Assembly (NCBI RefSeq): GCF_000212695.1
Contig: NC_015514.1
Location: 558,001 to 622,000, forward strand
Length of the DNA: 64,000 nt
Direction of reading: 5' to 3'
Source: Cellulomonas fimi ATCC 484
Lineage (GTDB): Bacteria > Actinomycetota > Actinomycetes > Actinomycetales > Cellulomonadaceae
The notes under the pieces were generated by a model, which was not told the origin of the DNA, did no database searches, and saw only the letters and a list, made by a program, of their open reading frames with translations. Both the position numbers and the translations under genes were made by a program. How positions within the stretch are numbered: the first letter of the stretch is position 1; each line of letters starts with the position of its first letter. Below are positions 27,612-36,700 of the stretch, one piece after another.

Positions 27612-28199
27612 ATGGGGACTGCGCTCGTGGTCGTTGCCGTCGGGGTGCTGCTCTGCTTCTTCGGGATCCGGTCGGTCAACCTCGCGCTCCTCGCGTCGGG
27701 GTTCGCCGTCGGGTACCTCGCCGGTGACGCGCTCGGCGAGTCGACCGGCACGGCGCTGCTCGTCGGCGGGATCACCGCCGTCCTCGTCTGGCTGGTCGTG
27801 TCGCTCGTGTTCCGCTTCGCGGCCGTGGTCGTCGGGCTCGTCGCCGGTGCGGTCATCGGCGCGAAGCTGTGGTCCGCCCTCGCCACGGACGGGACGAGCG
27901 CCGTCCTCGGTCTCGTGCTCGTCGCCGCCGTGGCCGTCGCGTCCGCGACGCTCGCCGAGAAGTACCGGCGCCGCGCGCTGCTGTGGCTCACCGTCCTGGG
28001 CGGTGCCAGCGTGATCCTCACCGGCCTCGCGCTCCTGTGGCCGTCGACGCTCGGCTTCCTGCGCCGGCCCGACGAGGGCGCCGAGCAGGTGCTGCTGCTC
28101 GTCGTCTGGCTCGCGGTCGCCGCCGCCGGGTGGGTCGTCCAGCGCCGCCTGTTCCGCAAGCAGCTCGGCCTGCCACCGCGCGAGCCGGCGACTGTCTGA
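27612..28199 (+). CDS. Multi-pass membrane protein, DUF4203-like
   Basis: The 195-residue product is almost all hydrophobic, with six or seven membrane segments from the first residues (MGTALVVVAVGVLLCFFGIR) to a basic C-terminal tail (RRLFRKQLGLPP). The pattern resembles the TMEM198/DUF4203 group of small membrane proteins, whose function in bacteria is unknown. ATG 27612 follows GAGGGGG at a good distance. It stands alone between the LacI gene and the ABC exporter. Confidence 0.7.
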   Translation: MGTALVVVAVGVLLCFFGIRSVNLALLASGFAVGYLAGDALGESTGTALLVGGITAVLVWLVVSLVFRFAAVVVGLVAGAVIGAKLWSALATDGTSAVLGLVLVAAVAVASATLAEKYRRRALLWLTVLGGASVILTGLALLWPSTLGFLRRPDEGAEQVLLLVVWLAVAAAGWVVQRRLFRKQLGLPPREPATV

Positions 28200-28241
28200 G
28201 CCTCGGCTGCGGAACGTGTGACGCAGCAGACGGCACGGGCG

Positions 28242-28277
28242 CCGACAGCATGTCGGTAAGATGGCGACATCGTGTCG
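28242..28277. promoter_or_regulatory. Promoter of the ABC exporter flanked by two similar palindromes
   Basis: CCGACAGCATGTCGG (28242-28256, perfect 6-bp arms) and CGACATCGTGTCG (28265-28277, 5-bp arms) share the half-site CGACA and are centred 22 bp apart, two helical turns. A TAAGAT -10 box at 28257-28262 lies exactly between them. This is what two TetR dimers silencing a promoter look like; the TetR gene at 30139 at the end of the same cluster is the obvious candidate. Confidence 0.6.
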
Positions 28278-28313
28278 GGAACCCGGCGCGTCCGCCCTCT
28301 CGAGAGGTCCACC

Positions 28314-29441
28314 GTGTTCCTCGCCCTGCGCGAGCTCGCCTTCGCCCGCACCCGGTTCGGGCTCATGGGCGCCGTCGTCGCCCTCATCGCCGTCCTCATG
28401 GTCCTGCTGTCCGGCCTGTCCTCCGGTCTCGTCGTCGACGGCGTCTCCGGGCTCATGCGCAGCCCGGTCGACGCCGTCGCGTTCTCCTCCGGGACGAGGA
28501 CCGACTCCGCGTTCACGCGCTCCGAGGTCACCGCCGCCGAGCGGGACGCGTGGGCCGCACGCCCCGACGTCAGCGACGCCGAGCTCCTCGGCACCGCGAT
28601 CGTCAACGCGCACGACGACGACGGCACCGCGCTCGACCTGACCCTCTTCGGCGTCGAGCCCGGCGGGTTCGTCCTGCCGGCCGCCGGCGAGGGCCGCGTC
28701 CCCGGGGCCGAGGGAGAGGTCCTGCTCAGCGTGTCCGCGCAGGACGAGGGCGTCGCACTCGGCGACGTCGTGACCGTCGACCGCCTCGGCATCCCGCTCG
28801 AGGTCGTCGGCTTCACCACCGACCAGCGCACCTTCGGGCACGTCGACATCGGCTTCGTGCCCCTGCGCACCTGGCAGGAGGTCCACGCGGGCGTCGCCGT
28901 CGGCGAGACGGCGGACCCCGACGCGTACGACGTCGCGAGCGTCGTCGCCCTCCGCGGCGTCGACGGCACCCCCGACCTCGCCGCCGGCGACGCGGCCGCC
29001 GGCACGACCGCGCGCACGATCGAGGCCGCGTTCGACTCCTCCCCGGGCTACACCGCCGAGCTCATGACGATGCAGCTCATCCAGGCCTTCCTCTACGCGA
29101 TCTCGGCCCTCGTCGTCGGCGCGTTCTTCACGCTCTGGACCGTGCAGCGCACCCGCGAGCTCGCCGTCTTGCGCGCCATCGGCGCCTCCACCCGGTACCT
29201 GCTCACCGACGGCGTCCTGCAGGCGGCGATCCTGCTCGCGGGGTCCGTCGCCCTCGGCGTCGCCGCCGGGCTCGGCCTCGGCGCGCTCCTGCAGGGCACC
29301 GGCATGCCGTTCGCGCTCGAGGGCGGCCCGATCGCCGCCGGGGCGGCCCTCCTGCTCGGGCTCGGGCTCGTCGGCGCCACCGTCGCGACCGCCCGCATCG
29401 CGTCCGTCGACCCCGTCACCGCACTCGGAGAGCACCGATGA
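28314..29441 (+). CDS. ABC exporter permease, FtsX/DevC type
   Basis: About 375 residues from GTG 28314, which follows GAGAGG; an in-frame GTG at 28272 would add 14 Arg-rich residues. One N-terminal membrane segment (LMGAVVALIAVLMVLLSGL) is followed by a large outside domain of about 220 residues. Three C-terminal segments then follow (LYAISALVVGAFFTLW, AILLAGSVALGVAAGLGLG, AGAALLLGLGLVGATVA) with the QRTRELAVLRAIGAS cytoplasmic loop, the FtsX/MacB hallmark. It pairs with the ATPase encoded next, whose start overlaps its stop. The substrate is unknown; regulation by the nearby TetR protein is likely. Confidence 0.88.
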   Translation: MFLALRELAFARTRFGLMGAVVALIAVLMVLLSGLSSGLVVDGVSGLMRSPVDAVAFSSGTRTDSAFTRSEVTAAERDAWAARPDVSDAELLGTAIVNAHDDDGTALDLTLFGVEPGGFVLPAAGEGRVPGAEGEVLLSVSAQDEGVALGDVVTVDRLGIPLEVVGFTTDQRTFGHVDIGFVPLRTWQEVHAGVAVGETADPDAYDVASVVALRGVDGTPDLAAGDAAAGTTARTIEAAFDSSPGYTAELMTMQLIQAFLYAISALVVGAFFTLWTVQRTRELAVLRAIGASTRYLLTDGVLQAAILLAGSVALGVAAGLGLGALLQGTGMPFALEGGPIAAGAALLLGLGLVGATVATARIASVDPVTALGEHR

Positions 29442-30130
29442 CCACCACCACCGAACCCCGCACCCGCACCGGGCTCGCCCTCGCGGACGTCACCCTGACC
29501 TTCGGCGACGGCGACCGCGAGGTCGCCGCGCTCGACCATGTCGACCTCGCCGTCACGCCCGGCGAGCTCGTCGCCGTCGTCGGCCCGTCCGGCGCGGGCA
29601 AGTCGAGCCTGCTCGCCGTCGCCGGCGGCCTCACGCGGCCCACCGGCGGCTCCGTGGTCGTCGACGGCACCGACCTCACGACGCTGACCACGCGCGCGCT
29701 CGCACGGTTCCGGCGCGACCACGTCGGCTTCGTCTTCCAGTCCGGCAACCTCGTCCCCGCCCTCACCGCGATCGACCAGCTCCGGCTCGTCGAGACGATC
29801 ACCGGCCGCCGCGCCGCCACGCCGCCCGAGCAGCTGCTCGCCGCCGTCGGCATGACCGAGCACGCCCACCGGCGTCCCGGGCGGCTGTCCGGCGGGGAGC
29901 GGCAGCGCGTCGGGATCGCCCGCGCGCTCGTCGCGTCGCCCTCGGTGCTGCTCGTCGACGAGCCCACCGCGGCCCTCGACCGGCGCCGCAGCCACGAGGT
30001 CGTCGAGCTGCTCGCCCGGCAGACGCACGAGCACGCCGTCGCGACCGTCATGGTCACGCACGACCACGACGTCCTGGAGCACTGCGACCGGGTGCTCGAG
30101 ATGGTCGACGGGCGCCTGCGGCCCGCCTGA
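29438..30130 (+). CDS. ABC exporter ATP-binding protein (LolD/MacB type)
   Basis: The 230-residue ATPase has Walker A (GPSGAGKSSLL), Q-loop (FVFQSGNLVPALT), signature LSGGERQR, Walker B (VLLVDEPTAALD) and the switch histidine (MVTHDHDV). The Q-loop text FQSGNLVPALTAIDQ is typical of the LolD/MacB/DevA subfamily that works with FtsX-like permeases. ATG 29438 overlaps the permease stop. The stop is only 8 bases from the end of the convergent TetR gene, so transcripts of the two meet here. Confidence 0.93.
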   Translation: MTTTTEPRTRTGLALADVTLTFGDGDREVAALDHVDLAVTPGELVAVVGPSGAGKSSLLAVAGGLTRPTGGSVVVDGTDLTTLTTRALARFRRDHVGFVFQSGNLVPALTAIDQLRLVETITGRRAATPPEQLLAAVGMTEHAHRRPGRLSGGERQRVGIARALVASPSVLLVDEPTAALDRRRSHEVVELLARQTHEHAVATVMVTHDHDVLEHCDRVLEMVDGRLRPA

Positions 30131-30138
30131 CCCCGTCC

Positions 30139-30738
30139 TCAGGCGGCGTCGCCGCCGGGAGCGAGCGCGTCCACGTAGGCGGCGAGCAGCGCGCGCGCCG
30201 CCTCGTGGGCCCGCTCGAGGTCGCCGGTCTGCTCGACCCGGCGCGACGCCGCGTGGACCACCGCGTTCACCAGCTCGGTCGCCGTCTCGGCATCGGCCAC
30301 GCCCAGCTCCGTCAGCGCCTCGGCCACGGGCAGCAGGAGCCGCTCGTGGAACGCCCGCGACTCGCGCGCGAGGTCGTCCGACGGCGCGACCAGTGACAGC
30401 GCGCGCGCCAGGGCGTGCTCGCCGTCCGCCACGAGCTCGAGGTTGACGCGCAGGAACGCCAGGAGCCGGCCGCCCGGACCGTCCGCCGCGGCGAGGCCCG
30501 CGTCCAGGCGCCGCTGCCAGCGGGGGAACGAGTCGCTGACGAGCGCGCGGAGCAGGTCCTCGCGCGAGCGGAAGTACTCGTACACGCTCGACCGTGACAG
30601 CCCGGCGACGGCACCGACCTCCGCGAGCGTCGGCACGCGGTCCGGCTGCGCCGTGAGCAGCTCCCGGGCCGCGTCGAGCAGCGCGCGCTCCCGCGCGGCC
30701 CGGTGCTCGGCCACCGTCGGGGCGTCGATGCGAGGCAC
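30139..30738 (-). CDS. TetR-family transcriptional regulator
   Basis: The 199-residue product has an N-terminal TetR DNA-binding domain: RERALLDAARELL, then PTLAEVGAVAGLSRSSVYEYF and REDLLRALV. A helical ligand-binding C-terminal domain follows. GTG 30738 has GGGAGG upstream and is the only start in the right place. It faces the ABC exporter tail to tail. The paired CGACA palindromes at the exporter promoter suggest it represses the exporter and is relieved by the exported compound. Confidence 0.9.
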   Translation of the reverse strand: MPRIDAPTVAEHRAARERALLDAARELLTAQPDRVPTLAEVGAVAGLSRSSVYEYFRSREDLLRALVSDSFPRWQRRLDAGLAAADGPGGRLLAFLRVNLELVADGEHALARALSLVAPSDDLARESRAFHERLLLPVAEALTELGVADAETATELVNAVVHAASRRVEQTGDLERAHEAARALLAAYVDALAPGGDAA

Positions 30739-30886
30739 GTCCTCCCCCTCCCTGCCGCCGTTCCGTTGCCGCCGTGCGCGTGCGGCAGCAGCATGCCACC
30801 TCCGTCGCGCGCGAGGCGCCGGCCCGTGTCGTGGGCACGCGCGGTCGTGCGGCGCCGCGTCGGACCGCCCCGGTAGCGTCCCGGGC

Positions 30887-31843
30887 ATGACTGCGCACGG
30901 ACGGCTGCTGCTGCTCGACACCGCCTCGCTGTACTTCCGCGCGTTCTTCGGGGTGCCCGACTCGGTCAAGGCGCCCGACGGCACGCCCGTCAACGCCGTG
31001 CGCGGGCTGCTCGACATGATCGCCCGGCTCGTCGTCGACCGGCGCCCGACCCGGCTCGTCGCGTGCTGGGACGACGACTGGCGGCCCGCGTTCCGCGTCG
31101 AGGCGATCCCGTCGTACAAGGCGCACCGCGTCGCGGTGCCCGTGCCCGGGGGGTCCGACGTCGAGGAGGTGCCCGACCTGCTCACGCCCCAGGTGCCGGT
31201 CATCGTCGAGGTCCTGGAGGCGTTCGGGATCGCGCGCGTGGGTGCCCCCGGGTTCGAGGCGGACGACGTGATCGGCACGCTCGTCGCCCGCGAGAAGGCG
31301 CGGCCGGCGGGGGAGCGGGCCGCCGTCGACGTCGTCACGGGCGACCGGGACCTGTTCCAGCTCGTCGACGACGAGGCGCACGTGCGCGTGCTCTACACCG
31401 TGCGCGGCATCAAGGACCTCGAGGTCGTCGACCAGGCGCGGCTCGCCGAGCGCTACGCGGTCGCGTCCGGGCCCGCGTACGCCGACATGGCCGTGCTGCG
31501 CGGCGACCCGAGCGACGGGCTGCCGGGCGTCGCCGGGATCGGGGAGAAGACCGCGGCCACCCTCGTGCACCGCTACGGCTCGCTCGACGGGATCCTCGCG
31601 GCGCGCGACACGGGCGACGCGGGGCTCACCGCGACGCAGCGGCGGCGGCTCGTCGAGGCGGCCGACTACCTGGCCGTCGCGCCGCGCGTCGTCACGGTCG
31701 CGCACGACGCGCCCGTCGCGGACGTGGACGACGCGTTGCCGCGGGTCGCGGCCGACCCCGAGCGGCTCGTCGCGCTCGCCGAGCGGTGGGGGCTCGCGTC
31801 GAGCGTCAGGCGCGTCGTCGACGCGCTCGCCTCGGCCGACTGA
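30887..31843 (+). CDS. 5'-3' exonuclease (PolI 5' nuclease-like)
   Basis: The 318-residue product is a stand-alone 5' nuclease of the FEN family. It has LLLLDTASLYFRAFFG, ACWDDDW, the acidic cluster FEADDVIGT, VVTGDRDLFQLV and a helix-3-turn motif in DGLPGVAGIGEKTA. All are where they are in the N-terminal domain of DNA polymerase I. Such single-domain copies are widespread in actinobacteria beside polA. A TAGCGT box at 30874-30879 ends 7 nt before ATG 30887, pointing to a leaderless transcript. It probably removes RNA primers or flaps in replication and repair. Confidence 0.9.
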   Translation: MTAHGRLLLLDTASLYFRAFFGVPDSVKAPDGTPVNAVRGLLDMIARLVVDRRPTRLVACWDDDWRPAFRVEAIPSYKAHRVAVPVPGGSDVEEVPDLLTPQVPVIVEVLEAFGIARVGAPGFEADDVIGTLVAREKARPAGERAAVDVVTGDRDLFQLVDDEAHVRVLYTVRGIKDLEVVDQARLAERYAVASGPAYADMAVLRGDPSDGLPGVAGIGEKTAATLVHRYGSLDGILAARDTGDAGLTATQRRRLVEAADYLAVAPRVVTVAHDAPVADVDDALPRVAADPERLVALAERWGLASSVRRVVDALASAD

Positions 31844-31925
31844 GGTGCGGTCGGGCCGGCGACGTGCTCGCCCCGGCCGGCGCGCGCGGTCGGGCCGCTG
31901 CGGCGGGCGTCCGCCGGGCGGAGGG

Positions 31926-32444
31926 TCAGCCGCGCACCCACACGTTCGGCCCCGCCGAGCGCCAGCCCTCGTCGGTCGGCGCACGGTCGGCGTCGGCCGC
32001 CAGCCACACGTCGCCGCTCGCGATGCGGGCGTCGGCGACCGATGCGACGCAGCCTGCCTCCGGGACGTCGCCCGACGGCAGCGTCACGACGCACAGCTCG
32101 CCGGTGCGGCTCACGGCCGCGTAGTGCTTGCCGGACGCCGTCTCGACGAGGAACCGGGTCGACGACGGCTCGACGAGCAGCGCCCTCGCGGCGTCCGCGG
32201 GGATGCTGTCCACCGCGGTCTGCGCGTCCCCGAACGCCGCGAGCAGCGTGAGCGGCTCGACGTGCGCCGGCGCGTCGGCGGCCCGCGCGTCGCGCGCCCA
32301 GACGAACGCGACCGCGACGAGCGCGAGACCGGCGACGAGCACGAGCGCCGTCAGCAGCCCGTGCCGGGGGCGGCGTCCCTCGCCCAGCGTGCGGAAGCCC
32401 CCGAAGGCCTCGCCGAACAGGTCGGCGTCGTCGATCGTCGTCAT
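31926..32444 (-). CDS. Hypothetical single-pass membrane protein
   Basis: The 172-residue product has a short cytoplasmic N-terminus (DLFGEAFGGFRTLGEG), one membrane segment near residues 30-52 (LLTALVLVAGLALVAVAFVW) and an outside domain of about 115 residues with two cysteines (GELCVVTLPSG and EAGCVASV) that could form a disulfide. I do not recognise the family. ATG 32444 is chosen over an upstream start that adds only eight residues. Divergent from the RNase HI gene. Confidence 0.6.
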   Translation of the reverse strand: MTTIDDADLFGEAFGGFRTLGEGRRPRHGLLTALVLVAGLALVAVAFVWARDARAADAPAHVEPLTLLAAFGDAQTAVDSIPADAARALLVEPSSTRFLVETASGKHYAAVSRTGELCVVTLPSGDVPEAGCVASVADARIASGDVWLAADADRAPTDEGWRSAGPNVWVRG

Positions 32445-32524
32445 GCGTCCTGCATCGGCGCGCACCACGCCACGGTTGAGCCCCTGCGCGGACCAGGTCG
32501 TCCGGCACGGCAGAATCGACCCTC

Positions 32525-33085
32525 GTGATCACGGTCAGCACCGACGGCTCGTGCCTGCGCAACCCCGGCGGGGCGATCGGCTGGGCGTGGGCGAACCACG
32601 ACGGGACGTGCGCGAGCGGCGGCGGGCCGTCAGGCACCAACCAGGTCGCGGAGCTCACGGCGGTGCTCGAGGCGATCCTCGCGCACCCCGGCGACGAGCC
32701 CCTGCGGATCGAGGCCGACTCGCAGTACGCGATCAAGTGCTCGTCGGAGTGGGTGCACGGCTGGAAGCGCAAGGGGTGGCGCACCGCGAGCGGCGGTCCC
32801 GTGCAGAACCTCGCCCTCGTCCAGGCGATCGACCGCGCCATCGCGGAGCGCCCGGGGCCGGTCGCGTTCGCGTGGGTGCGCGGGCACCGCGGCGACCGGT
32901 TCAACGAGCGCGCCGACGAGCTGGCCGGCATCGCGGCGCGCGAGGCGCGCGACGGCCGGGGTGAGCACCGGTCCGACGTGCGCCGGGCTGCGACGGCACC
33001 CGCGCACGAGGTCGAACTCGCGCTCGCGCCCGTCGCCGTCACCCGGCAGCCCGTGCCGGACGCGGTCGTCGAGACGCTGTTCTGA
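32525..33085 (+). CDS. Ribonuclease HI family protein
   Basis: Cuts the RNA strand of RNA-DNA hybrids. The 186-residue product keeps the catalytic set D7 (STDGSC), E43 (VAELTA), D65 (EADSQY) and D131 (NERADELA), with H121 in VRGHRGD. A C-terminal tail of about 45 residues (from about 140) has no clear match and may be a lineage extension. GTG 32525 lies 8 nt after a CAGAAT box (32511-32516) with no ribosome-binding site, suggesting a leaderless transcript. Confidence 0.9.
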   Translation: MITVSTDGSCLRNPGGAIGWAWANHDGTCASGGGPSGTNQVAELTAVLEAILAHPGDEPLRIEADSQYAIKCSSEWVHGWKRKGWRTASGGPVQNLALVQAIDRAIAERPGPVAFAWVRGHRGDRFNERADELAGIAAREARDGRGEHRSDVRRAATAPAHEVELALAPVAVTRQPVPDAVVETLF

Positions 33086-33122
33086 CGGCTCCGGGCGCTG
33101 CGCCGCGCGCTCCGCCGGGGGC

Positions 33123-33641
33123 TCAGGCCTCGGGCTGACCGCCCGCGAGCACGGCGAGCGCGGCACCGGCGGACCGGTGCACGGACGACACGAGCCAGCC
33201 CTCGGGCGCCGTGCCCCACTCCCGACGGACCGCGGCCAGGGGGAACAGCACGAGGTCGTTCGTCGGGTGGGACACGACGAGCTCCGAGCCGTCCGCGTCG
33301 CGGAACGACGCCCAGGCGAGCCCGGGGACGCGGTGCGTGAGCAGGTCGCCGAGGGCGACGCCGAACGCGTTGATGAGCGGCTCGGGGTCGGGCCGGTCCT
33401 GCGTCGCGAGCCACGTGGCGTGCACACGGTCGAAGAGGTCACCCACGGTGCGCGGCTCGACGGCACCGTCGCACAGCTCCTCGACGAGGCCCCGCTGCTG
33501 GGCGGTCCACACGAGCTCGGCGGCGTTCAGCGGCTCGACGACACCGGGCGCGGTGTCCACGCGCTCGGCGCCCGCAGGACCGTGCGGCGAGGGCACCACG
33601 GACCCGTCCGTGGGCCGGGGACTGCGTCGGAACATCGGCAT
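33123..33641 (-). CDS. Hypothetical protein, possibly DUF3806-like
   Basis: The 172-residue product is soluble, with a Pro-rich N-terminus and a globular C-terminal part (FDRVHATWLATQDRPD, INAFGVALGDLL, DADGSELVVSHPTNDLVLFPL). The pattern resembles the DUF3806 domain, which has no assigned function. The assignment is tentative. ATG 33641 (MPMFRRS) is the first start in the frame. It lies tail to tail with the RNase HI gene. Confidence 0.55.
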   Translation of the reverse strand: MPMFRRSPRPTDGSVVPSPHGPAGAERVDTAPGVVEPLNAAELVWTAQQRGLVEELCDGAVEPRTVGDLFDRVHATWLATQDRPDPEPLINAFGVALGDLLTHRVPGLAWASFRDADGSELVVSHPTNDLVLFPLAAVRREWGTAPEGWLVSSVHRSAGAALAVLAGGQPEA

Positions 33642-33780
33642 ACGTCAGGCATCGACGCGTCGTGCACAGGACTTGACACGCGACGGGGGCGCGTCCCCCG
33701 ACCGGACGACGTGAGCCGTGCCGGTCGGGAGCGCGCCCCCGGGCGTGGAACCGCAGGTCAGGGCCCCTCGGCCCCGACCG

Positions 33781-36700
33781 TCAGGACCGTGTGACGGTGA
33801 TCGCCTGCGCGGTCGCGGTGGGCAGGTAGCCCTTGTCGCCGCTGTACAGCGCGGTGACGTAACCCCCGACCTTGACGGCCGGAAGGGTGACGGTCGCGGT
33901 GCCGTCCTTGAGGGTGACCGTGGCGACGGTCGTCAGGTTGTGCAGCACGGTGACCTTGCCCGTGGGGACCGGGGCACCGGCCGCACCGCTCACGGTGACC
34001 GTGACGACGGGCTTCGAGCCCCGCACGACCGTCCACGACTCGGCGGACAGCGTCGCCTTCGCCGTGGCCGGCGTCACCCGGTACGAGCGCTGGGACTTCG
34101 ACGGAGCGACGTCGGCGCTGCCCGGGTAGACGGCCGTGAGCTGGTGGCTCCCGACGGTCAGGTCCCGCGGCAGGGCCACGGTGGCCGTGCCGACGTTGCC
34201 CTGCACCGTGAGCTCGCCGGTGCCGAGCACCTTCGAGCCCTCGCGGATCTCGACCGTGCCCGACGGGGCGGCGGTCGCGCCCGTGACGGTGACCGTCGCG
34301 GTGACGGCTGCGCCGAACGGCCCCGAGTTGCGGGACAGGGTGAGCGCGGTCGACGAACCCGACTTCTTCAGGTTCACCGTGACGACGGCCGACGTGGAGC
34401 CCGCGTACAGCGCGCTGTCCGGCGTGAACACCGCCGTGAGCGCGTGCGAGCCGGCGCCGAGCCGGACCTTCGCGGTCGCCTTGCCGGACGCGACCGGTGC
34501 GGACGCGACCTCCTTGTCACCGTCGAGGAACGCCACGGTGCCCGTCGCGGCCGCCGGGGCGACCGTGGCGGTGAGCGTGATCTCCTGGCCGGCCTGCGAC
34601 GCACCGCTCGCCGTGAGGGTCGTGGTGGTCGCGGTCGGCTCGGGGACGGTGACGTCGACGACCTGCGCGCGGGACGCGGCGTCCGCGTTCAGGTGGTGCA
34701 GGACGAGCAGCTGCCCGGACATCGCACCGGAGGACCGGTGCACGGGGATCGCCGTGGCGTCCGTGCCGAGCGAGGAGAACGCGCCCGCGATGTCGTTCTC
34801 GAACCAGAACGGCGGTGCGAACGGGTCGATCGTGAACGGCTCCGCCGAGTCGATCGACGGCGGCGTCACCGCGTAGTCGGGCGAGTACGTCCAGGCGGTG
34901 ATCTCCGGCGTCGTGCCCGGGGTCACGCCGATGCCCGCCAGGTCCACCGGCGCCACGAGGACGTTGTTGTCGAACACGCCCGCCTCGACGTCGCCGAAGA
35001 AGCCGTTGACCGGCCACTGGCTGACCACGTCGCCCGACGCGAAGTCGTACGTGTTGGACAGCGTGATGTCCGTGTCCGGCAGCTTCTCGACGACCGTCTG
35101 GAACTCGGGGGTGCCGTCGGCGTCGAGGTCGATGTCGAAGACCGGCAGCCAGTTCAGCCCGAGGTCCGCCCACTCCGCGTCGGTCGCCAGGCCGAGGCCC
35201 AGGACGCCCTCCGCGGCGGGGTCGCCGCCTGCTGCCGCGACCTCGGGAGCCGTGGACGCCCACCCGACGTACCGGATGTCACCGGCCGCGACGGTGGACT
35301 CGGACGTGACGACCCCGGTCGGCGTGGCGTCACGCCGCGCGTCGGTCGCGCCCAGGACGAGCGGCGTGGTCAGCGAGTACCAGCCGCCCTCGGCGACCCC
35401 GCGGCCGTCGAGCTCGAGCGCCGCCGTGTCGGCCGCCGCGTCCGCGAACGCGACCGGCGTGGCGGTGAGGTCGGAGACGAGACGCGGTGCGGCCTGCACC
35501 GGGACCCGCAGCTCCTGGCTGCCCGAGGTGAGGACCAGGCGGCCCGCCACCTCGGACACGTACTCGCGCGGCACGCCCGCGGTCGTCGCCGACGACGTCG
35601 GGTCGAGGTCGCGCGACAGGGTCGACGGGTCCGCCGTGAGCGTCAGGGTGACGATCGCGGAACCGCCTGCCGGCAGCGTGAACGACGCGGGGGAGGCCGT
35701 GATCGTGGCCCCGCCCGTGGTGGTCGCCGTGGTGACGGACGTCGTGTACCGCGCGCTCGCGGACCCGAGGTTCTTCACGGTGACGGTCTTCTTCTGCACG
35801 ACCGTCTCCGCACCGACCTCGACCACGCCGAACGCGACCGACGTCTGCTTGGGGTCCTGCGTGTTGTAGGCGACGACGTTCGTGCCGACGGCCTGCACCG
35901 CGTCGACCCGGCCGGAGCCGACGCGCCGCGGCCCGTAGACCTCGCCCGTCTGCTGCGGGCCGGTGTAGACGTCGTGCGTCGCCGTGTTCACCACGGCCGC
36001 CTTGACCTGCGTCGCGTCCCAGCTCGGGTGCGCGCCACGGACCAGCGCCGCGATGCCCGCCACGTGCGGCGAGGCCATCGACGTGCCGGACAGCGAGTGC
36101 GGCTCGTTGCCGGTGCCGGACGCCGCCGAGAAGATCAGCGTGCCGGGCGCCGCGACGTCGGGCTTGGCGTGCCCGAGCGAGCCGTGCTCACCGCGCGACG
36201 AGCCCGGGTTGAGCGCGTCGCCCGCGATGTCCGTGACGACCGCGCCCGCGAGCGACGGGCCGATGTGCACCGTGAGCGTGCCGGCGGTGATCTCCGGCAT
36301 CAGCAGGTCGGTCGCGGTCGCCGTGAGCTGCGCGCCCGGGATGTTCGCGTTGCCGGCGATGCCGGCGGGGAACACCGTCTCCTCGGTCGGGAGCAGCACG
36401 CCGACGGCACCGGCCGCCTGCGCGTTGTTGAACCGGGCGGCGGAGCCGCAGCGTCGGGTCGCGTCGTCGTCGTCCCACCACAGGTAGGCGATCTTTCCGG
36501 CGACGGCCGCGGCCTGCGCGGGCGTGAACGCCGTGCAGCCGTCGAACGTGGCGCCGACGAAGCCGACGGGGGCCGTGACGTCCGGGCCGCCGTAGGCGAC
36601 GGAGTTCTGCCCGGGGTGGATGCCGATCAGGGCCGGGTTCGCCGCGGCCGTGACCTCGATGCCGTCGTACGTCTGCGGGGCGCCGACGGAGTTCGCGACG

